The notes: generated by a model from the letters alone, not told the origin. A stretch of 64,000 nt of DNA from Sphingomonas sp. CFBP 13720 (GCF_014842075.1 NZ_JACYVA010000005.1:6509-70508); one strand, 5' to 3'; shown: positions 35,975-45,563, counted from the first letter of the stretch. Numbers and translations: made by a program.

Positions 35975-36238
35975 TCAGGCGATCGCGCCGACCGCCTTGG
36001 TCAGACGCGAGAACTTCCGCGACGCAGTGTTCTTGTGCAGCACGCCCTTGGCGACGCCACGGGCCAGCTCGGGCTGGACACCGGCAAGCGCAGTGGTGGC
36101 TGCTTCACGGTCCCCCGCGACGATCGCCGCTTCGACCTTCTTTACGAAGGTCCGGATGCGGCCGACGCGCGCACCATTGATTTCCGCGCGACGCGCGTTG
36201 CGCCGGATACGCTTCTTCGCCTGTGGCGTATTCGCCAT
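35975..36238 (-). CDS. rpsT: 30S ribosomal protein S20
   Basis: 87-aa basic ribosomal protein binding 16S rRNA. Seen: [21 protein letters not shown] at the N-terminus, then alternating helices to [20 protein letters not shown], the conserved end of S20. ATG 36238 begins the conserved sequence; the frame is open further upstream by chance. Followed by a strong terminator and then the dnaA upstream region; preceded by mutM on the same strand about 90 bases away. Confidence 0.97.
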   Translation of the reverse strand: MANTPQAKKRIRRNARRAEINGARVGRIRTFVKKVEAAIVAGDREAATTALAGVQPELARGVAKGVLHKNTASRKFSRLTKAVGAIA

Positions 36239-36331
36239 GCCGTCCTCGACTTTTCGAAATGATTGGGTCCGAACGGGCAGGACCCGACCGGTGAAGGTGC
36301 GCCCCTTAACGGCTCGGGCGCCGCCGGTCAA

Positions 36332-37144
36332 CTATCGCTGGCATCGCGCGCACCAGAAGGTGGACCGACCGCCATCTACCCGACGCTCCACGACACCGCC
36401 GCACGGACACGCCTCGCCCTCGCGGCCATATACCCGGAACTGTTTGGAAAAATAGCCCAGCTCGCCATCCGGCCGGGCATAGTCGCGCAGCGTAGATCCC
36501 CCCGCCTCGATCGCGGCGAGCAGGACGGCGCGAGTCGCGTCGACCAGCGCCGACAGGCGTTCGGGCGCCACCTGTCCCGCCGGCCGGGTCGGTGCGATTC
36601 GCGCGACGTTCAGCGCCTCGCAGACATAGATGTTGCCCAGCCCGGCCACGATCCGCTGGTCCAGCAGCAGCAGCTTGATCGGCGCGATCCGCCCCGCGAA
36701 TCGCTGGACGAGGTGATCGGCGGTGAAGTCCGCTCCCAATGGCTCCGGCCCCAGCGCGACGAACGGCGGCCATGTCGCGACCTCGGCGGTCGGCATCAGG
36801 TCGATCGACCCGAAACGGCGCGGATCGTTCAGCACCACCTGCCGCCCGTTCGCGGTCGATAGTTCCAGATGATCGTGGACCAGCCGCTCGGCCGGATCGA
36901 CCCGCCAGCGCCCCGACATGCCGAGGTGGAAGATCAGCGTATCGTCGCGATCGGTATCGATCAGCCCGTATTTGGCACGTCGGCGCAACCCCGTGACGGT
37001 CGCCCCGGTCAGCCGCTGGCCCAGATCGACCGGCATCGCGCGACGCAGGTCGGCGCGGTTGGCGACGACCCGTGTCAGGCGCTGTCCGCCCAGCACGGGC
37101 GTAAGCCCACGCACGGTGGTCTCGACTTCGGGCAATTCGGGCAT
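36332..37144 (-). CDS. mutM: Formamidopyrimidine-DNA glycosylase
   Basis: 270-aa base-excision repair enzyme removing 8-oxoguanine and cutting the abasic site. Seen: the N-terminal catalytic PELPEVET (Pro2, Glu3), the conserved LIFHLGMSGRW, a helix-two-turn-helix region (VAGLGNIYVCEALNVARI), and a C-terminal zinc finger with cysteines in CPC and CARC. The first pair is CxC rather than the usual CxxC, a small variation. ATG 37144 is fixed by the catalytic proline. It diverges from ubiE. Confidence 0.95.
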   Translation of the reverse strand: MPELPEVETTVRGLTPVLGGQRLTRVVANRADLRRAMPVDLGQRLTGATVTGLRRRAKYGLIDTDRDDTLIFHLGMSGRWRVDPAERLVHDHLELSTANGRQVVLNDPRRFGSIDLMPTAEVATWPPFVALGPEPLGADFTADHLVQRFAGRIAPIKLLLLDQRIVAGLGNIYVCEALNVARIAPTRPAGQVAPERLSALVDATRAVLLAAIEAGGSTLRDYARPDGELGYFSKQFRVYGREGEACPCGGVVERRVDGGRSTFWCARCQR

Positions 37145-37255
37145 GCGGCGTCCTTTGGTGCGTTCCCGCACGGCGGCGTCGACCGCACGTCGTTATCGGT
37201 CGCGGAAGCTAGGTTCGGTTTGCTCCTGCCACAAGGCGCGGCTAGGGCTGTCGCC

Positions 37256-37987
37256 ATGAACGAAACGGTATCCTTCGGCTACGAACAGGTGGCCCCCGCC
37301 GAAAAGACCCGGCGCGTCGGCGACGTCTTCGCCAGCGTCGCCTCGCGCTACGATCTGATGAACGACGCCATGTCGGGCGGCATGCACCGGTTGTGGAAGG
37401 ATCGCTTCGTCGCGCGGGTGAAACCGCAAAAGGGCGAACAGATTCTCGACATGGCCGGCGGCACCGGCGACATCGCGTTCCGCATGGCGAAATACGGCGC
37501 GGCGGTGACCGTGTCCGACATCAATCCGGCGATGCTCGACGTCGGCATGGAACGCGCGGCCAAGCGCGGGATCGACGGGCTGGTCTGGTCCGAACAGAAT
37601 GCGGAGGTGCTGGCGTTCCCCGACCGGTTCTTCGACGGCTATACGATCGCGTTCGGCATCCGCAACGTGACCGATATCCCGAAGGCGTTGCGTGAGGCGC
37701 ACCGGGTGCTCAAGCGCGGCGGGCGGTTCTTCTGCCTCGAATTCTCGACGGTCACGTGGCCGGGGTTCGCCGACGTCTATGACGGCTATTCCCACAAGCT
37801 GGTCCCGAAGCTCGGCAAGCTGCTGGCGAACGACGAGGACAGCTATCGCTATCTGGTCGAATCGATCCGCCGCTTTCCCGACATGCCGACGTTCGAACGC
37901 ATGATCGCCGACGCCGGGTTCGTGCGGACGCGGGTCGAGCCGATCATGGGCGGGCTGGTCGCGATTCATAGCGGATGGAAGATTTGA
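37256..37987 (+). CDS. ubiE: Ubiquinone/menaquinone C-methyltransferase UbiE
   Basis: 243-aa SAM-dependent methyltransferase of ubiquinone synthesis. Seen: VASRYDLMNDAMSGGMHRLWKD, the SAM-binding motif I LDMAGGTGDIAFRMA, VSDINPAMLDVG, and the family signature IAFGIRNVTDIPKALREAHRVLKRGG. It lies 28 bases before ubiB, so both act and are expressed together. Length typical. Confidence 0.96.
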   Translation: MNETVSFGYEQVAPAEKTRRVGDVFASVASRYDLMNDAMSGGMHRLWKDRFVARVKPQKGEQILDMAGGTGDIAFRMAKYGAAVTVSDINPAMLDVGMERAAKRGIDGLVWSEQNAEVLAFPDRFFDGYTIAFGIRNVTDIPKALREAHRVLKRGGRFFCLEFSTVTWPGFADVYDGYSHKLVPKLGKLLANDEDSYRYLVESIRRFPDMPTFERMIADAGFVRTRVEPIMGGLVAIHSGWKI

Positions 37988-38015
37988 CGGCGGCGTCATC
38001 GGGCCGAAGGGTCGC

Positions 38016-39548
38016 ATGACCTCCACCCTCACCCATTACTGGCGCATCCTGAAATGGGGCCGCACGCTGGCGCGGCATGGCGCGCTGATCGAGATCGAGC
38101 GCAATCCGCGCAGTCCGGTGCGGTTGCGCCGCGTCGTGCGGCTCGCCCGGCTCGGCGCGCGCGTGCCGAAGACGCCGCGCTATGCGGAGGCGTTCGCGGC
38201 GCTTGGCCCGGCGGCGATCAAGCTGGGGCAGACGCTGGCGACCCGTCCCGATCTGGTCGGGGAGGACGTGGCGCACGATCTGCTGACGTTGCAGGACGCG
38301 CTGCCGCCGCTGTCATGGGACATCATTCGCCCGGCGATCGAATCGGGCCTCGGGCAATCGATCGACGCGCTGTTCGCCTCGATCGAGGAAACGCCGGTCG
38401 GCGCGGCATCGATCGCGCAGGTGCACCGCGCCGTTACCACCGATGGTCGCAGGGTCGCGGTGAAGGTGCTGCGTCCGGGGGTCGAGGCGCAGTTCTTCGA
38501 CGCGATCGACACCTATGAATGGGCCGCGACCAAGCTGGAGACGATGGGCGGCGAATTGCGCCGCCTGCGCCCACGGCTGGTGATCGAGACGATGAAGCGC
38601 TGGACCGCGCGCGAACTCGATCTGCGGCGCGAAGCGGCGTCGGCGTCCGAGCTGGCCGACGGGATGGAGGCCGAACCGGACTTCGTGATCCCCGCGATCG
38701 ACTGGCAGCGTACGACGTCGAAGATCCTGACCACCGAATGGATCGACGGCATCAAGCTGTCGGATCGCCCTGCGCTGGTCGCGGCGGGGCATGATCTGAC
38801 CGCGATGGCGACGCGGCTGGTGCGCGCGTTCCTGCGACAGGCGATCGCCGACGGATTTTTCCATGCCGACATGCATCAGGGCAATCTGTTCGCCTTGGCC
38901 GACGGACGCATCGCCGCGATCGATTTCGGCATCATGGGCCGGATCGACCGGCGCGCGCGGGTATGGCTGGCGGAGATCCTGTACGGCCTCATCACCGGCG
39001 ACTACCGACGTGTCGCTGAAATCCATTTCGAGGCGGGCTATGTCCCCGCGCATCACAACGTCGCCGAATTCGCGACGGCGCTGCGCGCGGTGGGCGAACC
39101 GATGCGGGGCCTTGCGGTCAAGGACATGTCGGTCGGCATGATGCTCGATTCGCTGTTCAATATCACCCGCGACTTCGACATGCAGACACAACCGCACCTG
39201 CTGCTCCTGCAAAAGACGATGGTGATGGTCGAAGGGGTCGCGACCGCGCTCGATCCCGATATCAACCTGTGGGAAACGGCGGCACCGTTCGTGCGCGGCT
39301 GGATTCGCGACGAACTGGGGCCGGAAGCGATCGTCGCCGACCGGATCATCACTGACCTGCGCACCTTTGCCCGGCTGCCGGACCTGATCCGCAATATAGA
39401 AGCACGGTTCCCCGGCCCCGGCGGCGCCCCCCCATCCCCCCCGCTGCGCGACGTGACCGTGGTGCGGACCGACAGCGGCTGGCGGTACGCACTGGTTTCG
39501 ATCGGCAGCGGTGCGATCGGTGCGGCGCTGGTGGCGCTGCTGGGATGA
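38016..39548 (+). CDS. ubiB: Ubiquinone biosynthesis atypical kinase UbiB
   Basis: 510-aa member of the ABC1/ADCK family needed for ubiquinone synthesis, with ATPase rather than protein kinase activity in studied homologues. Seen: the KxGQ-type motif KLGQTLATRPDL, an alanine-rich nucleotide loop ETPVGAASIAQVHRA, ion-pair lysine in VAVKVLRPG, FHADMHQGNLF and AIDFGIMG, and a C-terminal membrane helix at about 490-508. Stop overlaps the next gene as ATGA. Confidence 0.95.
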   Translation: MTSTLTHYWRILKWGRTLARHGALIEIERNPRSPVRLRRVVRLARLGARVPKTPRYAEAFAALGPAAIKLGQTLATRPDLVGEDVAHDLLTLQDALPPLSWDIIRPAIESGLGQSIDALFASIEETPVGAASIAQVHRAVTTDGRRVAVKVLRPGVEAQFFDAIDTYEWAATKLETMGGELRRLRPRLVIETMKRWTARELDLRREAASASELADGMEAEPDFVIPAIDWQRTTSKILTTEWIDGIKLSDRPALVAAGHDLTAMATRLVRAFLRQAIADGFFHADMHQGNLFALADGRIAAIDFGIMGRIDRRARVWLAEILYGLITGDYRRVAEIHFEAGYVPAHHNVAEFATALRAVGEPMRGLAVKDMSVGMMLDSLFNITRDFDMQTQPHLLLLQKTMVMVEGVATALDPDINLWETAAPFVRGWIRDELGPEAIVADRIITDLRTFARLPDLIRNIEARFPGPGGAPPSPPLRDVTVVRTDSGWRYALVSIGSGAIGAALVALLG

Positions 39549-40612
39549 TTCGCGCGCGGCCGCCGGTGTGGCTCGGCACGCCCGGCCGGTTCGCGTCGCT
39601 GCGCCCCGGCCATGCGGTGGCGGTGCTGCTGCTGATCGTCGCGGCCTTGCTCGCGGTGCTCGTCTTACCCGGCGAGCCCGCACGCCCCGACCCGGTGGCG
39701 CAGGATGCGATCGTCGAGGAGATGCGCGAAGGCGGCGATTATTATTCGGTCGCGGCACAGGCATTGCGCGCCGAAGGCGAAGTCCCCGCGCGCCTGCCCG
39801 CCTTCCGCCTGCCGACGCTGGCGGTGGTGCAGGCGGCGTTGCCCGATATCGTCGTCGTGCTGATCCTGCTGGGTATCGCGGTCGCGAGCGTGCTGGCATG
39901 GGCGCAGCGAATTCGCGAATGGTTCGTCCGCCCCGCCGCGCGGACCACCGCATATTTCCTGCTGGCCGGCGGAATGGTCGCGTTCGTCCAGCCGGGACTG
40001 GTGCGCGTCCACGACATCTGGGCCGGTCTGCTGATCGCATGGTCGCTGGCGATGCGGCGCGAGGATCGCTGGGTCGAAGCGGCGGCGATCGCGTGTTGCG
40101 CGACCTTGCTGCGCGAGACGGCGGCGCTCTACGCGGTCGTAATGCTGGGCGCGGCGTTGTTCGACCGTCGACGGCACGAGGCGCTGGGCTGGGCGATGGT
40201 GGTGGCGGTGTTCCTCGCGATTCTCGCGCTCCACGCGCGTGCGGCGGGGCTCGCCACCGGGCCGCTCGATCCTGCCACGTCATGGTGGGGCGGGCTGCAC
40301 GTACCTGGCCCGTTCGCCGCGACCATGGCGCAATCGACGGTACTGACGCTGCTGCCCGGATGGATCGGCGCGCCGGTCGCGCTGCTGGCGCTGGCGGGCT
40401 GGATCGCCGCGCCCGGCCCCTTTGGCGGGCGGGCGGCGCTGGTGTTCGGCGGCTATGCGCTGGCGACCGCGCTGACGGGCCGGGCAGAGATCGCGCTGGT
40501 CGTCGCCCCCGCTTTCCTCGTCGGTCTCGCCTTCGTACCCGATGCCACCCGCGATCTGACGCGCGGCCTTCTCGACAGACGGCGCGTTCGGGTGCACAGG
40601 ATCACGCGATGA
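39545..40612 (+). CDS. Polytopic membrane protein, possibly GT-C-like
   Basis: 355-aa protein with about eight hydrophobic segments and a first periplasmic loop containing EMREGGDYYSVAAQALR, which recalls the acidic first loop of GT-C glycosyltransferases. Later segments (ACCATLLRETAALYAVV) also fit that fold, in which a conserved acidic residue lies in the first loop. No certain family was recognised. It overlaps ubiB upstream and coaBC downstream, both as ATGA, so it is co-translated with cofactor genes without an obvious link to them. Confidence 0.65.
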   Translation: MIRARPPVWLGTPGRFASLRPGHAVAVLLLIVAALLAVLVLPGEPARPDPVAQDAIVEEMREGGDYYSVAAQALRAEGEVPARLPAFRLPTLAVVQAALPDIVVVLILLGIAVASVLAWAQRIREWFVRPAARTTAYFLLAGGMVAFVQPGLVRVHDIWAGLLIAWSLAMRREDRWVEAAAIACCATLLRETAALYAVVMLGAALFDRRRHEALGWAMVVAVFLAILALHARAAGLATGPLDPATSWWGGLHVPGPFAATMAQSTVLTLLPGWIGAPVALLALAGWIAAPGPFGGRAALVFGGYALATALTGRAEIALVVAPAFLVGLAFVPDATRDLTRGLLDRRRVRVHRITR

Positions 40613-41796
40613 CACGCATCCTGCTGATCGTCGGCGGCGGCATCGCCGCGTACAAGGCGTGCGAGCTGATCCGCCTGCTGCGCCGTGGCGGCCATGACGT
40701 GCGCTGCGTGCTGACCGATGGCGGCGCGCATTTCGTCACGCCGATGACGCTGGCGGCGCTCAGCGAACGGCCGGTGCACACCAGCCTGTGGGATCTGAAG
40801 GACGAGGCCGAGATGGGCCATATCCAGCTCAGCCGGCAGGCCGATCTGGTCGTCGTCGCCCCCGCTACCGCCGATCTGATGGCGCGGATGGCGGGCGGCG
40901 TTGCCGACGATCTGGCGACCACCCTGCTGCTGGCGACCGACAAGCCGGTGCTCGCCGTCCCGGCGATGAACGTGCGGATGTGGCAGCATCCCGCCACCCG
41001 GCGCAACATCGCCACCCTGCGCGGCGACGGCATCACCGTACTGGAACCCGATGAAGGTCCGATGGCGTGCGGTGAATTCGGTCCCGGTCGACTGCCCGAA
41101 CCGCATGCGATCGTCGCCGCGATCGAAGCGTTAACCGGCACCCCTGCCTCGAAACCGGCGCCGTCGCTGGCCGGACGGCATATCCTCGTCACCGCAGGGC
41201 CGACGCACGAGCCAATCGACCCGGTGCGGTATCTCGCCAACCGGTCGTCGGGGAAACAGGGTTTCGCGATCGCCGCCGCCTGCGCCGCGCGGGGCGGGCG
41301 GGTGACGCTGGTCGCGGGGCCGGTAACACTGGCGACGCCTGCCGGGGTCGACCGGATCGACGTGGAAACCGCACGCGAGATGGCCGATGCGGTGACGCAG
41401 GCATTGCCGGCCGACGTCGCCGTCATGGTCGCTGCCGTCGCCGACTGGCACGTCGACGCCGCCCCGTCCAAGCTGAAGAAGGACGGCGGCGCGCCCGTAT
41501 TGGCGTTGCGGCCCAACCCCGACATTCTCGCGACGCTGGGCGCATCCGACCGCCGCCCGCGCCTGCTGGTCGGATTCGCGGCCGAAACCGACGACGTACT
41601 CGTCCATGCCACGGCCAAACGATCCGCGAAGAACGCCGATTGGATCGTCGCCAACGATGTCGGCGGCGACGTGATGGGCGGCGATCGCAACGAAGTGCAT
41701 CTGGTCACCGCCGCCGGTGCCGAACGCTGGCCCGATGCCCCCAAAAGCGAGATCGCCGATCGCCTTGCCGACAGGATCGCCGATGCGCTTCGCTAA
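40609..41796 (+). CDS. coaBC: Bifunctional phosphopantothenoylcysteine decarboxylase / phosphopantothenate-cysteine ligase
   Basis: 395-aa two-domain enzyme of coenzyme A synthesis. Seen: N-terminal flavoprotein decarboxylase (CoaC) with LLIVGGGIAAYKACELIRLL, the catalytic His in MGHIQLSRQADLVVVAPATA and PAMNVRMWQHPA, and the ACGEFGPGRL flap; C-terminal ligase (CoaB) with ILVTAGPTHEPIDPVRYLANRSSGKQG (in two parts) and KLKKDGG for CTP. ATG 40609 overlaps the membrane protein's stop. The end overlaps the next gene by 14 bases. Confidence 0.96.
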   Translation: MTRILLIVGGGIAAYKACELIRLLRRGGHDVRCVLTDGGAHFVTPMTLAALSERPVHTSLWDLKDEAEMGHIQLSRQADLVVVAPATADLMARMAGGVADDLATTLLLATDKPVLAVPAMNVRMWQHPATRRNIATLRGDGITVLEPDEGPMACGEFGPGRLPEPHAIVAAIEALTGTPASKPAPSLAGRHILVTAGPTHEPIDPVRYLANRSSGKQGFAIAAACAARGGRVTLVAGPVTLATPAGVDRIDVETAREMADAVTQALPADVAVMVAAVADWHVDAAPSKLKKDGGAPVLALRPNPDILATLGASDRRPRLLVGFAAETDDVLVHATAKRSAKNADWIVANDVGGDVMGGDRNEVHLVTAAGAERWPDAPKSEIADRLADRIADALR

Positions 41797-42595
41797 ATTC
41801 TTTCCGATGCTGCTTGCGCTCGCCGCGTGCACGACGACCGCGCCGCCGCCCGTTCCGCCGCAGCTGGCCGGACAGGCGTTCGGCCCCGACGCCCCGCGCG
41901 ACGTGCAGACGCTGGTGCTGGTGCTGCACGGCGATGGCGACGGGGTCGTGCCGGCGTCGTTCGTCGACGCGACGCACGCCATTTCCAATGCGATTCCCGG
42001 CGCACGCGCGGTGGCGCTGCTGCGCCCGGGCTATGGTGATGCGGCGGGCAACCGGTCGCCCGGGCTGCGCGGCGGCACCGTCGGCGACAGCTATACCGTC
42101 GAACGGATCGGCGCGGTCGCGGACACGGTCGCGGCATGGCGCGCACGCTATCCCCGGGCGCGCACCGTGCTGGTCGGGCAATCGGGCGGCGCGGCAATGG
42201 CGGCGACGATCGCCGGATTGCGGCCGGGGCTGGTGGACGGTGTCGTGCTGGCGGGATGCCCGTGCATGCTGCCCGAATGGCGCCGGTACATCGCGAAGCG
42301 GCGCGGCATTGCGTTCACCGGATCGCCGGGCAGCTTCGATCCGCTGATGACCGTCGGCGGCATCGCGCCCGGTACGCGGGTCGCGTTGCTGGTCGGGTCG
42401 GACGATACCGAAACGCCGCAACGTTTCTCGCGCGCCTATGCCGAGGCGCTGGCCCTGCGCGGGATCGCGACCGACTACCGCGTGCTGCCGGGGCGCGGGC
42501 ACGACCTGCTGGGCGATCGCGACCTGATCGACGCCGTCCGCCGCATCGCCGCCGCCCCGGCCGTATCACCCACGCGGACGGCGATGACCCGATGA
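41783..42595 (+). CDS. Lipoprotein alpha/beta hydrolase
   Basis: 270-aa predicted lipoprotein. Seen: lipoprotein signal [13 protein letters not shown] (Cys16), an alpha/beta hydrolase core with [11 protein letters not shown] for the oxyanion region, nucleophile elbow [10 protein letters not shown] (Ser), and a late GRGHDLLGD histidine, so a Ser-His-Asp triad is plausible. The start at 41783 is inside the end of coaBC and the stop overlaps dut as ATGA. Substrate unknown; an esterase or peptidase-like role at the cell envelope is possible. Confidence 0.78.
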   Translation: MRFAKFFPMLLALAACTTTAPPPVPPQLAGQAFGPDAPRDVQTLVLVLHGDGDGVVPASFVDATHAISNAIPGARAVALLRPGYGDAAGNRSPGLRGGTVGDSYTVERIGAVADTVAAWRARYPRARTVLVGQSGGAAMAATIAGLRPGLVDGVVLAGCPCMLPEWRRYIAKRRGIAFTGSPGSFDPLMTVGGIAPGTRVALLVGSDDTETPQRFSRAYAEALALRGIATDYRVLPGRGHDLLGDRDLIDAVRRIAAAPAVSPTRTAMTR

Positions 42596-43029
42596 TCGAC
42601 CTGCAAATCCTGCGCCTCCCGAATGGCGACGGCCTGCCGCTGCCCGCCTATGCCACCGCCGGGGCGGCGGGGATGGATGTCGTCGCCGCCGAAACGCTGA
42701 CGCTGGCCCCCGGTGCACGGGCAGCAGTCGCCACGGGTTTCGCGCTGGCGATCCCGGACGGGTACGAAGTCCAGGTCCGTCCGCGCTCCGGCCTCGCGCT
42801 GCGCCATGGCATCACCTGTCTCAACACCCCCGGCACGATCGACAGCGATTATCGCGGCGAAGTGAAGGTGATCCTCGCCAATCTGGGGGACGCGCCGTTC
42901 GATGTGGTGCGCGGCGAACGCATCGCGCAGCTGGTTCCCGCCGCCGTCACCCGCGCTGCGCTGGTCGAGGTCGCGACGCTCGACGACACGGCGCGCGGCA
43001 TCGGCGGATTCGGGTCCACCGGGCGGTGA
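42592..43029 (+). CDS. dut: dUTP diphosphatase
   Basis: 145-aa trimeric dUTPase hydrolysing dUTP to dUMP, preventing uracil in DNA. All five motifs are visible: [41 protein letters not shown] and the C-terminal [10 protein letters not shown]. It starts within the hydrolase stop (ATGA) and ends on GTGA shared with the next gene. The coaBC-dut pairing is common in Proteobacteria. Confidence 0.97.
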   Translation: MIDLQILRLPNGDGLPLPAYATAGAAGMDVVAAETLTLAPGARAAVATGFALAIPDGYEVQVRPRSGLALRHGITCLNTPGTIDSDYRGEVKVILANLGDAPFDVVRGERIAQLVPAAVTRAALVEVATLDDTARGIGGFGSTGR

Positions 43030-43445
43030 TCGCGCTCGCGCTGCTGGGCGGCGTCGTGCCGCAGCTACCGGCGCAGGCGGTGCCACCGGCGAGCGTCGCC
43101 ACCGTGCGGCCGATCGACTGGGACCGGCTGCCGCCGCTGCCCTATCGCCACGCGCCGCGCGTAACGCCGCGCATGACCGGCTTCGTCGCGACGGAAATGC
43201 AGCGCACCGCGTGTCCCGCCCCGGCACCGGTCGACGGACGGATGCAGGTACAGGTCGACGTCGCCGTCCTGATCGGCAGTGAAGGGCTGGTCCGGGCCAC
43301 CATCCCCCGCGCGATCGCGTGTCCGGTGGTCGAACAATATGCTGCGGGACTGGTCATCAGCTTTTCGCGCAACAACATGATTCCCCGGCTGGTCGACGAC
43401 GGCGGATGGTATCGCGCCACGATCCTGTTCGATTGGCCGGCATGA
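43026..43445 (+). CDS. Small exported protein of unknown function
   Basis: 139-aa protein with a short N-terminal hydrophobic signal ([18 protein letters not shown]). The mature part has two cysteines that could pair (TACPAP, AIACPVV) and a [15 protein letters not shown]...[18 protein letters not shown] pattern reminiscent of the small periplasmic TonB C-terminal-like fold. GTG start overlaps dut; stop overlaps the ThiF/MoeB gene (ATGA). Function unknown. Confidence 0.68.
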   Translation: MIALALLGGVVPQLPAQAVPPASVATVRPIDWDRLPPLPYRHAPRVTPRMTGFVATEMQRTACPAPAPVDGRMQVQVDVAVLIGSEGLVRATIPRAIACPVVEQYAAGLVISFSRNNMIPRLVDDGGWYRATILFDWPA

Positions 43446-44191
43446 ATTTTTCGGACGCCGAACTCGATCGCTATGCCCGGCACCTCGTGCTGCGCGAAGT
43501 CGGCGGCGCGGGCCAAGCCGCGCTGAAAGCAGCCCGGGTCGTCGTGATCGGCGCAGGCGGTATCGGATCGCCTGCGCTTCAGTATCTCGCGGCGGGCGGG
43601 GTCGGTACGCTGGTCGTGGTCGACGACGACGTGGTCGATGCCAGCAATCTGCAACGCCAGACGCTGTTCGGCGATGGCGATATCGGGCGGCCCAAGGTGG
43701 CGGCGGCGATGGACGCCATCGCCCGGATCAACCCGTTCGTCACGGTCGATCCGATCGCGCTGCGGATCGATGCCAACTCCGCGCCCGCCATCCTGCGCGG
43801 CGCCGATGTAGTGGTCGATGGCTGCGACAATTTCGCGACGCGGCTGGCGGTGGCCGACGCTGCGCTGAAGGCACGGGTGCCGTTGGTGTCGGCGGCGGTC
43901 GGATCGTTCGAGGGACAGTTGGGCGTGTTTCGCGGCTGGGAACCCGCCCTGCCCTGCTATCGCTGCCTCGTTGGCGACGATCCCGACCGGGCGGATGTCA
44001 GTTGCGCCGATCAGGGCGTGCTGGGCGCACTGACCGGCGTGATCGGCAGCATGGCCGCGCTGGAGGCGATGCGCGCGATCGTGGGATTCGGCGACGATCC
44101 CGCCGGCAAGTTGCTGATCGCGGACCTTCTGGCGTTCCGTTTCCGCACGCTGACACTGGTCAAGGATCCCGGCTGCCGATGCGCGGCCTGA
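43442..44191 (+). CDS. ThiF/MoeB/HesA family adenylyltransferase (E1-like)
   Basis: 249-aa enzyme that adenylates the C-terminus of a ubiquitin-fold sulfur carrier (MoaD or ThiS). Seen: the N-terminal RYARHLVLREVGG typical of MoeB, nucleotide-binding VVVIGAGGIGSPALQYLAAGGVG, the Arg/Asn pocket SNLQRQTLF, catalytic-type DGCDNFATR, and zinc ligands CYRC and a C-terminal CRC. No rhodanese domain is fused. Overlaps both neighbours; the DsrE-like gene after it suggests a sulfur-transfer pair. MoeB versus ThiF cannot be settled by sequence alone. Confidence 0.88.
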   Translation: MNFSDAELDRYARHLVLREVGGAGQAALKAARVVVIGAGGIGSPALQYLAAGGVGTLVVVDDDVVDASNLQRQTLFGDGDIGRPKVAAAMDAIARINPFVTVDPIALRIDANSAPAILRGADVVVDGCDNFATRLAVADAALKARVPLVSAAVGSFEGQLGVFRGWEPALPCYRCLVGDDPDRADVSCADQGVLGALTGVIGSMAALEAMRAIVGFGDDPAGKLLIADLLAFRFRTLTLVKDPGCRCAA

Positions 44192-44514
44192 CCGTCGTCG
44201 TCGCAACCGGCGACCCGGACCGATTGCGCACCGCGCTGACGCTGGCATGCGCGACGGCGGCACTGGACGGCCGCGCACGCGTATATCTGCATGAGGGGGC
44301 AGTCGCACTGTTGGGACAGACCCATCCGGTCCCGCCCGGACTGCCGGCTATTGACGAATTGCGCGCGATGGCGGCGGAGAGCGGCGTGCGCATCATCGCC
44401 TGTCAGACCGGACTGGCGCTGGCCGGATCGTCGGCACAGGCGCTGGGCGTCGACGGCGGGGGCATGATCGAACTGCTCGCCACGCTGGACGAAGACCGGC
44501 TGGTAACGCTGTAG
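44179..44514 (+). CDS. DsrE family protein
   Basis: 111-aa small protein with the DsrE/DsrF/YchN fold pattern: LTVVVATGDPDRLRTALTLACATAALDGRARVYLHEGAV (in part), and MAAESGVRIIACQTGLALAG with one cysteine at the position used for persulfide transfer in some family members. ATG 44179 lies inside the end of the E1-like gene. It may relay sulfur to or from that enzyme's carrier; this is inferred from position and fold. Confidence 0.78.
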   Translation: MRGLTVVVATGDPDRLRTALTLACATAALDGRARVYLHEGAVALLGQTHPVPPGLPAIDELRAMAAESGVRIIACQTGLALAGSSAQALGVDGGGMIELLATLDEDRLVTL

Positions 44515-44583
44515 CACGCTGGCGTCGCGCGTCGCAGGAAGCTAGGGAAACCGGAACCCCACCCGTCCTATGCGTCGCAAGGC

Positions 44584-45351
44584 TTGCCGTTGCTCAAGAA
44601 ACTACTCGCCGGTCGTCGCCGCTCGACACCGGTCTTCCGCATTCCCGAAGGACAGCGCGTCTACGCCATCGGCGACGTGCACGGCTGTCGCACGCTGCTC
44701 GACCGGCTGATCGACGCGATCGCCGCCGACGACGCGGCGCGTGCGCCGATGGCGACGACTCGCATCTTCCTTGGCGATATCGTCGATCGCGGCCCCGATT
44801 CGGCGGGTGCGATCGACCGGCTGCGCGAGCTGGACGCCGGGCCGCTCGCGACCCGGTTCCTGCTGGGCAACCATGAAGAGATGTTTCTGGCCGCGATCGA
44901 ACGACGGCCTAACGCGTTGCGCACCTTCACCCGGATCGGCGGGCGCGAAACGATCCTGAGCTATGGCATCGATCGCGACAGCTACGATGCTGCCGGATAT
45001 GCCGAACTGGCCGATATGATCGATGCCGCTGTGCCGGCCGATCATATCGCCTTCCTGCGCGGGTTCGAGGACCAGATCGTGATCGGCGACTATGCCTTCG
45101 TCCATGCCGGCATCCGCCCGGACATCGCGCTGGACGCGCAGAAACCGTCCGACCTGCGCTGGATTCGCGAACCGTTTCTGGACCATCGCGGGCTGCTGTC
45201 CCACCGCATCGTCCATGGTCATACGATCAGCGAAGCGGTCGCCTTCATGCCGCACCGCATCGGAGTGGACACCGGCGCCTATCAAAGCGGTCGTCTTTCG
45301 GCGGTCGGACTCGAAGGCGATGCGGCTTGGCCGATCACCGTTTCCGATTGA
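44584..45351 (+). CDS. PPP-family metallophosphatase (serine/threonine phosphatase-like)
   Basis: 255-aa two-metal phosphatase. Seen in order: YAIGDVHGC, FLGDIVDRGPDS, LLGNHEEMF, VHAGIRPD and VHGHT, the full PPP set. Substrate could be phosphoprotein or a dinucleotide; members in sphingomonads are usually annotated as Ser/Thr phosphatases. The start is uncertain: TTG at 44584, or TTG at 44590 which has AAGG at better spacing; no ATG or GTG is available. Alone on its strand after a 69-base gap. Confidence 0.87.
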   Translation: MPLLKKLLAGRRRSTPVFRIPEGQRVYAIGDVHGCRTLLDRLIDAIAADDAARAPMATTRIFLGDIVDRGPDSAGAIDRLRELDAGPLATRFLLGNHEEMFLAAIERRPNALRTFTRIGGRETILSYGIDRDSYDAAGYAELADMIDAAVPADHIAFLRGFEDQIVIGDYAFVHAGIRPDIALDAQKPSDLRWIREPFLDHRGLLSHRIVHGHTISEAVAFMPHRIGVDTGAYQSGRLSAVGLEGDAAWPITVSD

Positions 45352-45388
45352 TCGACGGCTTTACTGTCACAGGTTTTCAAATAAAATC

Positions 45389-45398
45389 GTTACGTAAC
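45389..45398. promoter_or_regulatory. Palindrome GTTACGTAAC in an AT-rich promoter region
   Basis: Perfect 10-base palindrome within an AT-rich 150-base stretch upstream of the small exported protein gene (start 45564). It could be an operator; no regulator was identified. Confidence 0.3.
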
Positions 45399-45563
45399 AA
45401 TTCGGCAATATATTACTCGGATGTTAATTACGATGTTCGATGAACAAGTGTTGCCATGGGGCCATAGACCTGCCGCATCGCAACAGGGTCGGTCGAAAAT
45501 GGGTTGCGCACTGCGCAATCTTGGGACATGTGTCCGCCTGAGTTCAAGCAAGGGAGTTTGAAA

